Positions 1 through 8,295 of a stretch of 64,000 nucleotides of DNA are shown piece after piece (position 1 is the stretch's first letter; every line of letters begins with the position of its first letter). The notes under the pieces were generated by a model. It was not told the origin of the DNA, made no database searches, and saw only the letters and a list, made by a program, of their open reading frames with translations. Made by a program: the position numbers and the translations under genes. The DNA comes from JAAZHD01 sp012510895 (GTDB taxonomy: Bacteria; Bacillota; Clostridia; Caldicoprobacterales; DTU083), in NCBI GenBank assembly GCA_050951465.1, contig JBMNJC010000010.1:1-64000 (forward strand). Reading direction: 5' to 3'.

Positions 1-920
<920 letters not shown>

Positions 921-1090
921 AAATCTATCTTACAGCCCTTATGGGCTGAAGCTTTAACTTGGTGTTTGATTAGCTCTCACTTTTTTCGCTATTAGCAATC
1001 ATTCTCTCGGAATTGACTTTAATTCCTTCTTCTATACTGTTTAGTTTTCAAGGACCAAACTTTTGCTGCCTGTTTGACAGCGACTTTTAT

Positions 1091-1119
1091 AATTTAACAA
1101 ATCCCGTTGAGTTTGTCAA
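1091..1119 (-). promoter_or_regulatory. rRNA operon promoter P2
   Basis: Minus strand TTGACA (1114-1119), 17-bp spacer, TAAATT (1091-1096). It lies about 170 bp before the 16S 5' end. The downstream leader includes TTGGTCCTTGAAAACTAAAC, a motif shared by Bacillus/Clostridium rrn leaders. The 334-bp stretch 922-1255 holds only this leader and the two promoters. Confidence 0.8.
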
Positions 1120-1182
1120 CACCTTTTTTAACTTTTTTGAAAAAATAAGTTCTGTTAAATAGTTTTCCCCAACGGGACAATA

Positions 1183-1211
1183 ATATTATCATGTTTTATA
1201 AGACTTGTCAA
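1183..1211 (-). promoter_or_regulatory. rRNA operon promoter P1
   Basis: Minus strand TTGACA (1206-1211), 17-bp spacer, TAATAT (1183-1188). It sits 92 bp upstream of P2, the tandem arrangement usual for rrn operons near the origin in Firmicutes. Confidence 0.75.
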
Positions 1212-1255
1212 GTTTCGATTTGAAAAATTTAAATGCGTCGGTTTCAAAAAGCATA

Positions 1256-1894
1256 TTATGCAATTCTCGTCAGGACACCGGCTTCCATCTCGTAAACTGT
1301 ATCGCACAGCACATCTATATCCTCAGCGTAATGGGAAGATAATATAATGGTGGCTCCTTCTCTATTTAATTCTTTGAGCAGCTGTCGAATCTCCACAACC
1401 CCCTGTTTGTCAAGGCCGTTCATGGGCTCATCAAGTATGAGCAGTTTGGGCTTTTCCATTATTGCCTGTGCGATTCCAAGCCGGTGCCTCATTCCCATGG
1501 AATACTTGCTGACCTGTTTTTTAAGATTGGGATCAAGCCCGACGCGTTCAAGTGCTTCACGAATTTCTCTATTTGAAATTTTTCGCCTGATGGATGCCAG
1601 CAGTTTAAGATTTTTATACCCGCTTAACGAGCCGATAAAGCCCGGTTCCTCAATAATAATTCCTATTTCCTGGGCTGTACCCGGTTTCACCGGACGACCG
1701 TCAACCATAATGCTGCCGGAAGTCAACTGCATAAATCCGCAGATGCATTTGAAAAAAACAGTCTTCCCCGAACCATTGCGTCCGACTATCCCATGAATCT
1801 TACCGGCCTCAAATCTTACCGTTACATGATCCAGTGCAACTGTTTCTTTAAACCTTTTCAAGGCATCTGAAACCTCAACCGCATACTCCGCCAT
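1256..1894 (-). CDS. ABC transporter ATP-binding protein (bacitracin/lantibiotic exporter type)
   Basis: ATPase of a predicted ABC exporter; 212 aa from the ATG at 1894, which has GGAGG 8 nt upstream (a longer reading frame starts at 1918 but would contain that Shine-Dalgarno). Walker A GRNGSGKT is at residues 38-45, the signature YSMGMRHR at about 131-138 and Walker B LLILDEP at about 151-157. The Q-loop position reads IIIEEPGF, with Glu in place of Gln as in BcrA/lantibiotic-immunity type ATPases. It is the last gene of a four-gene minus-strand operon (lipoprotein, two membrane proteins, ATPase), 4 bp after the permease. The transported substrate is unknown. The family call is firm; the exporter direction is inferred from the subfamily. 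Confidence 0.9.
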   Translation of the reverse strand: MAEYAVEVSDALKRFKETVALDHVTVRFEAGKIHGIVGRNGSGKTVFFKCICGFMQLTSGSIMVDGRPVKPGTAQEIGIIIEEPGFIGSLSGYKNLKLLASIRRKISNREIREALERVGLDPNLKKQVSKYSMGMRHRLGIAQAIMEKPKLLILDEPMNGLDKQGVVEIRQLLKELNREGATIILSSHYAEDIDVLCDTVYEMEAGVLTRIA

Positions 1895-1898
1895 TTTA

Positions 1899-2777
1899 CT
1901 ACCTCCGTTTCTGTACATTTATATCCTTTTTGCAGAATACCATTATCGATACTATGCTCATTAGAAATATAGAAACCAGCAATGAGAATACCGCGTAAGA
2001 GGGCGGTGCCCACTCGCCCCTTCCGGTCCAGTCTAGACAGCACATGGCACACCAATTAATGGGTGACAGACAGCGAATCCAATAACCGTTAAGTGTTAAC
2101 GGCCCCAGGTACTCGGTAAAAAAGGAGATGCATAGAAATACACCGGCCATCACCAAACCGCCTGCTCTTCCCGTTATGATGTTCCCGCATAATATGAGTA
2201 TGCCGATGAAAGCAGATGTCAGCCAGAAGAGTCCGAAGCTTATGATCGTTGCTTTAATCGGTGAAAACATGCTTACAATCAGCGGATGCACAAAAACTGT
2301 CAATTTAATGCCGTAATTGTTTCCAATGCCCGGGTTTGCGGCAATGGTCTTCAGAATCTTCCCCCAGTCAGTATCCCATTTCACGTTGGGTATCAGTACT
2401 GCAACAGATATAATTAAAAAGAAAACCGTATATGTAAAAGCTGCCAGGATAATATATACAAGCTGTCCTATCACCCAGTTGCGCCGTCCTGTACGTATTA
2501 TGAGAAAGGGTGTATGTCTGTCGGCAAAGGGCGCATCACAGAAAAAGAGCATTATAAAGCAGGCGAAAACCGCTATCATGGCAGTAGTTGTCAGCAGGTT
2601 AGGAAAAACCCAGGGAGTAACGGCAATGCCCGTGGCAGCTGAAAGCTGTGAAAGCCCTGCCGAGTGCCAGGAAAGAAAACCTGCTGTTGCAGCGGCAAGG
2701 GTATAGATGCGGGGATTCACCCTCCATTTGCGGAAATTCACCAGGGCACACAGCAGTATTGCTTTCAGGTTATTCAC
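1899..2777 (-). CDS. ABC transporter permease-like membrane protein
   Basis: 292-aa polytopic membrane protein with about six hydrophobic segments (around residues 25-45, 60-85, 105-130, 170-200, 205-225 and 260-282). It has no ATPase motifs. The next gene, 4 bp downstream, is an ABC ATPase, so this is most likely the membrane subunit of the same exporter. It lies 43 bp after another membrane protein of similar topology, so the transporter may be a heterodimer in the membrane. It resembles ABC-2 type permeases in general design, but no specific family motif was recognised. Start: ATG at 2777 with AAAGGAGGAAG just upstream. Confidence 0.8.
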   Translation of the reverse strand: MNNLKAILLCALVNFRKWRVNPRIYTLAAATAGFLSWHSAGLSQLSAATGIAVTPWVFPNLLTTTAMIAVFACFIMLFFCDAPFADRHTPFLIIRTGRRNWVIGQLVYIILAAFTYTVFFLIISVAVLIPNVKWDTDWGKILKTIAANPGIGNNYGIKLTVFVHPLIVSMFSPIKATIISFGLFWLTSAFIGILILCGNIITGRAGGLVMAGVFLCISFFTEYLGPLTLNGYWIRCLSPINWCAMCCLDWTGRGEWAPPSYAVFSLLVSIFLMSIVSIMVFCKKDINVQKRR

Positions 2778-2820
2778 AAAACTTCCTCCTTTCTATTCCT
2801 GAAACGAACAGGATATATAA

Positions 2821-3588
2821 TCAATTGTGAAAGGTCTTCCTTCTTATCTGCCTCAGGGAGCCGTACCCCATGGGAAAGCATAAAAGAGCAACGATACCCA
2901 GCTTAAACAGCAGATTTTGCATCGGCGTTCCCGTACCATAGCCCCCATGGACTATTGCTGAGATTTTCAGATGCTGGGGTATATTAAGCGTGGCGGTTAT
3001 ACGGTGAAGCATAAAAAACAATACAAGGGGGCCGGCCACTGCCGTAAATTTATTCGTAATATATGTGGAAACCCACACTGCAGCCACAGCAAACAGCACC
3101 GAGGAAAGGGAGATATCGGCAATATAGCAGCACAGGTATTGAACCGGTTTTCCTGCATCAAGCAGAACCGAATAAGCATTGCCCGCAGTGGAATTGATAA
3201 ATAAGGGCAGCCTGGTTAATGCAATCAAGATAAAAAGAATAAGGCCTGCGGCTGTGGTCAAAAAACCGGATACAGCGCTTACCAGTACCTTGGACACCGC
3301 ATAGTGCCGTATTCCTGTTCGAATCATCCAGAATCCGGCGGCATGTTCTTCCCATTCGTCTGCAAAGCTCACAGCAAACGGCAGCAAGGGCAAAATACCC
3401 GCTATCAGCATCATGTTTTCGCTTCCGCTGCTCAAGCCCAAAAGGTATATTACATCGCTGGCATTATTTATAAGCCCCAAGCCCGTGAGAAATATGATCA
3501 AAGCAATGGCGCAGACGCAAAAAGCAAAGCGCAGGGAAAATATTGCCCGGCGGATGTTTACGGCCAGAAGGGAGAAAAAGAGTTTCAT
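2821..3588 (-). CDS. Membrane protein, probable second ABC permease subunit
   Basis: 255 aa with about six transmembrane segments (near residues 12-34, 55-75, 100-125, 150-170, 178-200, 225-240). It starts with a short cytoplasmic Lys/Arg-containing N-terminus, followed by the hydrophobic run. The gene lies 28 bp after the lipoprotein gene and 43 bp before the second permease-like gene. Gene order and topology suggest it pairs with the 1899-2777 product in one ABC-2 type exporter. A SAFDEWEEHAAGFW-like stretch (here FADEWEEHAAGFW, near residue 75) follows the second membrane segment, a position where ABC-2 permeases often carry a conserved amphipathic element. No substrate can be inferred. 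Confidence 0.75.
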   Translation of the reverse strand: MKLFFSLLAVNIRRAIFSLRFAFCVCAIALIIFLTGLGLINNASDVIYLLGLSSGSENMMLIAGILPLLPFAVSFADEWEEHAAGFWMIRTGIRHYAVSKVLVSAVSGFLTTAAGLILFILIALTRLPLFINSTAGNAYSVLLDAGKPVQYLCCYIADISLSSVLFAVAAVWVSTYITNKFTAVAGPLVLFFMLHRITATLNIPQHLKISAIVHGGYGTGTPMQNLLFKLGIVALLCFPMGYGSLRQIRRKTFHN

Positions 3589-3616
3589 TACATCTCACCT
3601 CACCCAGCCAGCTTAG

Positions 3617-4777
3617 TCAGGAGCTGATTTTTGCGCCGGTTATGGCATCAACTACGTAAATTTCATAGAAATATATTGTCTTCTTCGTACCGCCGGTTTG
3701 ATCCGTCTCATTCTCGGCTTCAGCAATGCAAAAAACCCAGGCGGGAATGAGCTGACAGCTGTCCTCCGATGGAATTACCGCATAACACAGCTCCATGGAC
3801 TCCACTATTGTTTCACCTGCCAGCAGAATCTCCGAGTATTCGTCTATTACCACCTGCAAAGCCTTTGCAGGACTTACAAGCTGCCTTTTTTCCCCGGATT
3901 CAATAATCTTATACAAGTTATAGGCACTAATGCTTCTCACACCGCTTCTGTCATAACATACATTTACGTCGGTGCCGGGCATAACATTGCCTGCAGCAGT
4001 TTGGATCGGCTGTTTGGCTGTTTCTGCAGCTGAATCGGTCAAAACTCCGCCATCCCATATAAGGTTTATCACGGGTATGTCATCTATCAGCTGCCGGAAG
4101 AAGAAAACATAGCATTCGTCATCCTTTGTCAGAATTACTTCATCCTCTTCCTCATCTTCCTCTCCTCCAAAGTACTCCCGTGAATCAAGATAAAGCTCAT
4201 AATGTTTAAGCGTAGTCTCCAAATCAATCGAATAGGTTTCCGCAACTTCAAGTCCGGGAAAACCCAGTGTATCGTACAGAACCTTCTCTACTGCTGCTAA
4301 GGAATCCTTATAGTTCATAAAAGAAAGATCTGCAAAGGATGCATAGTCGCTTTTTAAGTTATAACCCCATCTCTGTGCAATGCTGTCCGGCGGACCGGGC
4401 TGTCTGGGTAATAACTCTGAATGTGCGGGGTTCGACTGCTCGTCATTTCTGTACACTGAGTAACTAAGACCGCCTTCAAGCCCGGAGTCAATCCCAAAGC
4501 TTTTACCGCCGTCAAATACAGTAAGATATTCCTTAAACGATTCATTTTCCGCTTCAAACCATGGGCCCTGAGCAGATATCTCTGTGGAGATAATTTTCCC
4601 CTTCAACAGTCTTCCGGCGATTTCGTCAGCATCCAGTTCCAGGGGCGCTGCTTTATATGTTTTGGCTGAATCCACTGACTTAACCTCAGATTCGTCAAAA
4701 GCAAGGGAGAAATTTTCAGGCAAATTCACAGTTTGCAGAAAGGCGTCCAAATGAATACTATTCTCCAGGTTCATCAA
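3617..4777 (-). CDS. Predicted extracellular lipoprotein, mature part (frameshifted from its signal peptide)
   Basis: The intact frame encodes 386 aa, opening at a TTG, with no signal peptide of its own. Immediately upstream, in another frame, is a perfect lipoprotein signal (see 4758-4880). Dropping one G from the GGGGG at 4801-4805 joins the two frames through the lipobox Cys, giving a lipoprotein of about 420 aa. The body is acidic, with an EEDEEEDE run near residue 210. The C-terminal part (IPAWVFCI ... YVVDAITGAKI) looks like the end of a PepSY/YycH-like domain, a weak resemblance only. It is first in an operon with two permeases and an ABC ATPase, so a ligand-binding or sensing role outside the membrane is plausible. 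Function not recognised. Confidence 0.75.
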   Translation of the reverse strand: MMNLENSIHLDAFLQTVNLPENFSLAFDESEVKSVDSAKTYKAAPLELDADEIAGRLLKGKIISTEISAQGPWFEAENESFKEYLTVFDGGKSFGIDSGLEGGLSYSVYRNDEQSNPAHSELLPRQPGPPDSIAQRWGYNLKSDYASFADLSFMNYKDSLAAVEKVLYDTLGFPGLEVAETYSIDLETTLKHYELYLDSREYFGGEEDEEEDEVILTKDDECYVFFFRQLIDDIPVINLIWDGGVLTDSAAETAKQPIQTAAGNVMPGTDVNVCYDRSGVRSISAYNLYKIIESGEKRQLVSPAKALQVVIDEYSEILLAGETIVESMELCYAVIPSEDSCQLIPAWVFCIAEAENETDQTGGTKKTIYFYEIYVVDAITGAKISS

Positions 4778-4880
4778 TTTGTTTTTGATTGTCTTGATTT
4801 CCCCCGCAGGCTGAAGTCAATATCAAAAACATGAAGCAAAAAATGAGTACAATATATTGCTTAAGTACATCCTTCCTCAT
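4758..4880 (-). other. Lipoprotein signal peptide ORF, out of frame with the following lipoprotein body
   Basis: ATG at 4880 with AAGGAAG upstream encodes 40 aa: MRKD, a hydrophobic core, then the lipobox LTSAC followed by GGN, ending at TAG 4758. It overlaps the start of the 3617-4777 frame. With GGGG instead of GGGGG at 4801-4805 the reading continues C-G-E-I-K-T-I-K-N and into the 386-aa frame without a stop. This is either a one-base assembly error, an inactivating mutation, or a slippage-controlled gene; the short tract makes phase variation less likely. Confidence 0.8.
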
Positions 4881-5055
4881 CCTTATCTTCCTTTCTATTA
4901 AATGCTTATCAATCTGCCAATTTTACATGTCCATTAATCTGCCAATCACAAACCTGGTTTAATGGTTTAGAAACTCAAGCGCTAAGATCATTTGGCGCGT
5001 TATAATTATTTATTGCCTCCTGTTTTTGTTAGCTTTTTTGTAAAGAAGACTAGTT

Positions 5056-5073
5056 ATTCTATTGCAATAGAAT
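5056..5073. promoter_or_regulatory. Predicted repressor operator O1 (upstream of lipoprotein/ABC operon)
   Basis: Perfect 18-bp palindrome ATTCTATTGCAATAGAAT. Its start is 30 bp from that of the second dyad O2, and it lies downstream of the predicted -10. The half-site ATTCTAT recurs at the blaI-like promoter. A BlaI-type repressor is encoded 1.7 kb away. Confidence 0.7.
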
Positions 5074-5085
5074 ATTTTCGACTTC

Positions 5086-5103
5086 ATTCTATCGTAATAG
5101 AAT
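5086..5103. promoter_or_regulatory. Predicted repressor operator O2, overlapping the -10 of the lipoprotein/ABC operon
   Basis: ATTCTATCGTAATAGAAT: perfect 7-bp half-sites around a 4-bp centre. Six bases of the dyad are the -10 hexamer of the minus-strand promoter, so binding should block RNA polymerase. Confidence 0.7.
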
Positions 5104-5114
5104 AGAAATGTCAA
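5086..5114 (-). promoter_or_regulatory. Promoter of the lipoprotein/ABC operon
   Basis: Minus strand TTGACA (5109-5114), 17-bp spacer, TAGAAT (5086-5091). The leader to the ATG at 4880 is about 200 nt. Geometry relative to the dyad is identical to that at the blaI-like promoter (7208-7236). The 405-bp stretch 4881-5286 otherwise holds only AT-rich sequence. Confidence 0.7.
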
Positions 5115-5286
5115 CAGATGAGATTAAAAAAACATTAAGATTATAAAAAATAAATCATAAAATTAAAAATGTGATTTTATAGTTCAGGAAATCTGATCTG
5201 AAAATAAGAAGTGCTTTTCCGGATAATTATCGGGGCTGCCGGTAAAAACCCTGGCAATTGCAGTGGAAAGAACATGCTTATTACCG

Positions 5287-6783
5287 TTAAATTTCCAATG
5301 TAAATTCAAGAACCTTGCCCTCACAATCCTTAAGGCTGTCGTTTTCCAGCCAGTCGCTGTCAGGGCTGGTATGAGCTTTAATGAACTCTTCATCTATATC
5401 CTCCGGTGTAACTGTCACATGGGTAATGACAGCACTGCAGAAAAAATAGCGTATCCCGTCCTTAAGGCCAATTTCCTCCATGCTGCCAAACAGCATATAC
5501 TCCCATCTGGGGATATTGGGAGTATCCTTCGGATCGACAATACGCCCGCTCATGACAAAATCCTCCGGCAGATCACCTTCCACTGCCACAATTGCATATA
5601 TATTGTGATCTGTAAAAATAGTGGTCTCTATGCGAATTGAATAATCCCGGGTTATTACCTTGCCGCTCTCTTCGTCAACCCGGTTGATGCTGCCTGTATA
5701 TTTATCCACATCATCACCCATGGCTATCCTGAAAAGCTCCTTTTCTTTTGGTTCCGTCTTTGCTTCCACATGAGAAGCAGCGGAGGCAAACATCATTATA
5801 AAAACTAGAGCAAGGGAGAGCACCCGGGTTAAAAGAGCAGGTTCCTTTGCTTTCATAATTGATATTATCCTTTTCTCTGTGCCCTTTTTGTTAAAACCGC
5901 TGCACAGAGGTAAAAGGCCGGCTTTGACCTTCTCCATATTAATCAAAGCCAAAGCATAAGGTGTCCTCGATGTTTGACCGAATGCCCGCACAACAGCTTC
6001 ATCACAAGCCAGTTCAATATCACGATTGGCAAATATATACATGACCCATACCATGGGGTTAAACCAGTGAATGCACAATGCCGCGGCAAGCAGCAGCTTT
6101 TTTAGCACATCATAATGCTTAATATGTATGAGCTCATGGAATATTATATATTTAAGGCGCCATCCTTCAGTGCAGTTTATTATCTTTGGAATAAGTATCA
6201 CCGGTTTTCGGATTCCGTAAGTCAGTGGAACTGAAATAGTATCCAGCTGTTTTATCTGAACGGTTCTTCTTGCAGGATATGCAGTTAAGCCCTGAAATTG
6301 ATAATAATCGGCTATGGGAAGTGCAGCTTTATATTCTCTAAGACACCGTAAATGTGTTATCAAAAAGAACAGGGCAATTATAATTGCAACTGATAACCAT
6401 ATAATTGTAACAAAAGGCCGGTCCGGTAAAAAGGACATGACATCCATTGGATTTGACGATATTTCCGGCACCCCGCCCGTTGCAGCGCCGGCTGGGGGTT
6501 TTGGATCGGCAATATAGTGTATAAATGTATTGGGAACAATCTGAACAGTATGTTTTACCTGAGGTAATCCATATTCACCGCCGTTAAAAATGCTGTATTT
6601 ATTCAGGGACAAAGGAATATTAAAGGGAATAAGCAAACGGCAGAGAACAATATTCCATAGGATAACAAAAGTCTTTTTGGGCAGCCTGTTGATGGTAAGC
6701 AAACGAATGGTAAGCACAATCAAGATAATAAGAGCTGCCGAAAGACTGGTTTGTAAAATCTTCACAGCTACCACCTGCCACAT
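5287..6783 (-). CDS. BlaR1/MecR1-like M56 membrane metalloprotease with non-canonical sensor domain
   Basis: 498 aa. Transmembrane segments lie near residues 5-27, 33-53 and 120-142. The M56 zinc site HELIH is at about 213-217, then a downstream ELACDEAVVRAFG motif. A fourth hydrophobic segment (about 315-335) is followed by roughly 160 extracytoplasmic residues. In BlaR1/MecR1 the C-terminal domain is a penicillin-binding sensor of about 250 residues with an SxxK motif; here the tail is shorter, begins AKTEPKEKEL, and shows no SxxK/SxN/KTG series. A signal sensed outside the cell is therefore probably not a beta-lactam acylation. The predicted role is to sense the signal and cleave or inactivate the BlaI-like repressor encoded 15 bp upstream. 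The M56 call is firm; the ligand is unknown. Confidence 0.88.
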   Translation of the reverse strand: MWQVVAVKILQTSLSAALIILIVLTIRLLTINRLPKKTFVILWNIVLCRLLIPFNIPLSLNKYSIFNGGEYGLPQVKHTVQIVPNTFIHYIADPKPPAGAATGGVPEISSNPMDVMSFLPDRPFVTIIWLSVAIIIALFFLITHLRCLREYKAALPIADYYQFQGLTAYPARRTVQIKQLDTISVPLTYGIRKPVILIPKIINCTEGWRLKYIIFHELIHIKHYDVLKKLLLAAALCIHWFNPMVWVMYIFANRDIELACDEAVVRAFGQTSRTPYALALINMEKVKAGLLPLCSGFNKKGTEKRIISIMKAKEPALLTRVLSLALVFIMMFASAASHVEAKTEPKEKELFRIAMGDDVDKYTGSINRVDEESGKVITRDYSIRIETTIFTDHNIYAIVAVEGDLPEDFVMSGRIVDPKDTPNIPRWEYMLFGSMEEIGLKDGIRYFFCSAVITHVTVTPEDIDEEFIKAHTSPDSDWLENDSLKDCEGKVLEFTLEI

Positions 6784-6798
6784 TCCGTATTTCCCGTA

Positions 6799-7158
6799 TC
6801 ATTCCAAATCATTTATGAGCTTCTTTAATCTCTCTATCTCCTGAGAAGAAAGTTTCCTCCTGTCTAAAAGAGAAGCAACAAGCTGATCGGCTGCGCCGTC
6901 ATACATTTTATTAATAAGCTCGCTTGTTTCAAATTCCTGTACCTGCTCCTTAGTTATTAAGGGACGGCAGATATAGTTCGGATCTTTGCGCTCTATGGCA
7001 CCCTTTTCAATACACTTCTTGATTACGGTATAGGTGGTGGTTTTGCTCCATCCCACCTGCTCCTTGAGAATTTCTGCAATACGCTTGGCAGTGGTATCGC
7101 CATATTCCCACAGAACTTCCATGACCTTAAGCTCAGAGTCAAATAATTTTATTATCAT
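6799..7158 (-). CDS. BlaI/MecI family transcriptional repressor
   Basis: 119 aa from the ATG at 7158 (AAAGGAG 8 nt upstream; an upstream extension to 7245 runs through the promoter and is not coding). The N-terminal winged helix fits the family: FDSELKVMEVLWEYGDTTAKRI, then the recognition-helix region GWSKTTTYTVIKK, wing and C-terminal dimerisation helix. The gene precedes a BlaR1-like protease by 15 bp, the classical repressor/sensor pairing. Dyads with ATTCTAT-type half-sites overlap its own promoter and the promoter of the adjacent lipoprotein/ABC operon, suggesting it represses both. These dyads differ from the TACA/TGTA-type operators known for BlaI/MecI/CopY. Confidence 0.92.
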   Translation of the reverse strand: MIIKLFDSELKVMEVLWEYGDTTAKRIAEILKEQVGWSKTTTYTVIKKCIEKGAIERKDPNYICRPLITKEQVQEFETSELINKMYDGAADQLVASLLDRRKLSSQEIERLKKLINDLE

Positions 7159-7178
7159 CCAATATGCTCCTTTATTAA

Positions 7179-7196
7179 GTTCTACCAGGATAGAAT
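7179..7196. promoter_or_regulatory. Predicted operator O3 (blaI-like promoter)
   Basis: GTTCTACCAGGATAGAAT, an imperfect copy of the ATTCTAT-N4-ATAGAAT dyad. Its start is 29 bp from that of O4, nearly the spacing of O1 and O2. Confidence 0.55.
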
Positions 7197-7207
7197 AAGT
7201 TAATACT

Positions 7208-7225
7208 ATTTTATTCTGATAGAAT
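7208..7225. promoter_or_regulatory. Predicted operator O4, overlapping the -10 of the blaI-like promoter
   Basis: ATTTTATTCTGATAGAAT. The -10 hexamer occupies its first six bases, exactly as at O2. Confidence 0.6.
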
Positions 7226-7236
7226 ATATTTGTCAA
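7208..7236 (-). promoter_or_regulatory. Promoter of the blaI-blaR1-like pair
   Basis: Minus strand TTGACA (7231-7236), 17-bp spacer, TAAAAT (7208-7213), 50 bp before the repressor ATG. It is overlapped by dyad O4, which implies autorepression. Confidence 0.7.
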
Positions 7237-7435
7237 CAGCATCAACCGATCTTTGAACTAATTCTTTTCAAGCCATGTTTAATGCTGCATCGGCTATTGA
7301 TATAAAGCATAAGCATGTAATATACTTTAGTTAACTGGATCATGCCAACACTCTTGTTCATCACGGCGGCAGCGGAAATAAAGCTTAATGATTTGACTCT
7401 ATTGAAGAAAATAATATATGAAGGGGAGTATAGTT

Positions 7436-8284
7436 ATGGGAAAAATGTTTCCCCGAACCGATGTGGGCGGCGTGTCTCTTCCCAGAATGATAATAGGTAC
7501 CAACTGGATTCTGGGTTACAGTCATACCAGCCTTGCAGCTGACAATATGATCAGAAACAAGCACAGTTCGCCTCAAGTCATTGCAGATATACTTGAGGTT
7601 TTCCTTAATGCCGGAATCAATGCCATAATGGGGCCCTTTGTGAACAGTCCTCATCTGGTGGATGCGGTAAAACTTGCCGAGGATCGTACAGGAAAAGAAA
7701 TGATTATCATTGACACGCCTATTATCAATGTAGACGATAATGCAGACGCAAGAAAAGATGCCGAGAAAGTGATTTCAAACAGTAAAAAGCTTGGCGCAGC
7801 CTTCTGCCTTCCCCATCACTCCTCAGTGGAACAGCTGGTTAATAAGAATAAAAAGATAATTGACAGGCTGCCTGACTATCTTAAGATGATACGGGACCAT
7901 GACATGATACCGGGGCTTTCATGCCATATGCCGGAGCTTGTAATCTACTCCGATCTCAATGAATACGATGTGGAGACCTATATTCAGATATACAACTGTA
8001 TGGGTTTTCTGATGCAAGTGGAAGTTGAGTATATTCACAAGGTAATATGGGGAGCAAAAAAACCGGTTATAACAATAAAGCCCATGGCGGCCGGGCGGGT
8101 AAGTCCATTTGTCGGACTCACCTTTGTTTGGCACACCATTCGTCCCTGTGATATGGTAACCGTAGGCTGCCTGACTCCTGAAGAGGCCGATGAAGACATA
8201 GAGATATCCCTGGCAGCTCTGGAAAGCCGTCCTCCAAAACTGGCAGGCCGAGGCAGCCCCAAAAAGACTGAAATAATGAAGTGA
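7436..8284 (+). CDS. Conserved hypothetical protein, TIM-barrel-like
   Basis: 282 aa from the ATG at 7436, preceded by GAAGGGGAG; an upstream in-frame start at 7418 would swallow that site. Alternating beta/alpha stretches (MIIGTNWILG, GINAIMGPF, KEMIIIDTPIINV, GAAFCLPHHS, MIPGLSCHMPE, PVITIKPMAAGR, MVTVGCLTPEEADE) fit a barrel fold, and the last motif recalls the end of aldo/keto reductases. The usual aldo/keto reductase catalytic Asp/Tyr/Lys/His set was not found, so that name is not given. It stands alone, divergent from blaI and convergent with hom (11 bp apart). Function not recognised. Confidence 0.75.
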   Translation: MGKMFPRTDVGGVSLPRMIIGTNWILGYSHTSLAADNMIRNKHSSPQVIADILEVFLNAGINAIMGPFVNSPHLVDAVKLAEDRTGKEMIIIDTPIINVDDNADARKDAEKVISNSKKLGAAFCLPHHSSVEQLVNKNKKIIDRLPDYLKMIRDHDMIPGLSCHMPELVIYSDLNEYDVETYIQIYNCMGFLMQVEVEYIHKVIWGAKKPVITIKPMAAGRVSPFVGLTFVWHTIRPCDMVTVGCLTPEEADEDIEISLAALESRPPKLAGRGSPKKTEIMK

Positions 8285-8295
8285 TTGATTTTGTT

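Noticed and set aside
5184..5393. 69-aa minus-strand ORF at the end of the BlaR1-like gene
   Set aside because: Overlaps the BlaR1-like C-terminus in another frame, no ribosome binding site, no recognisable motif.
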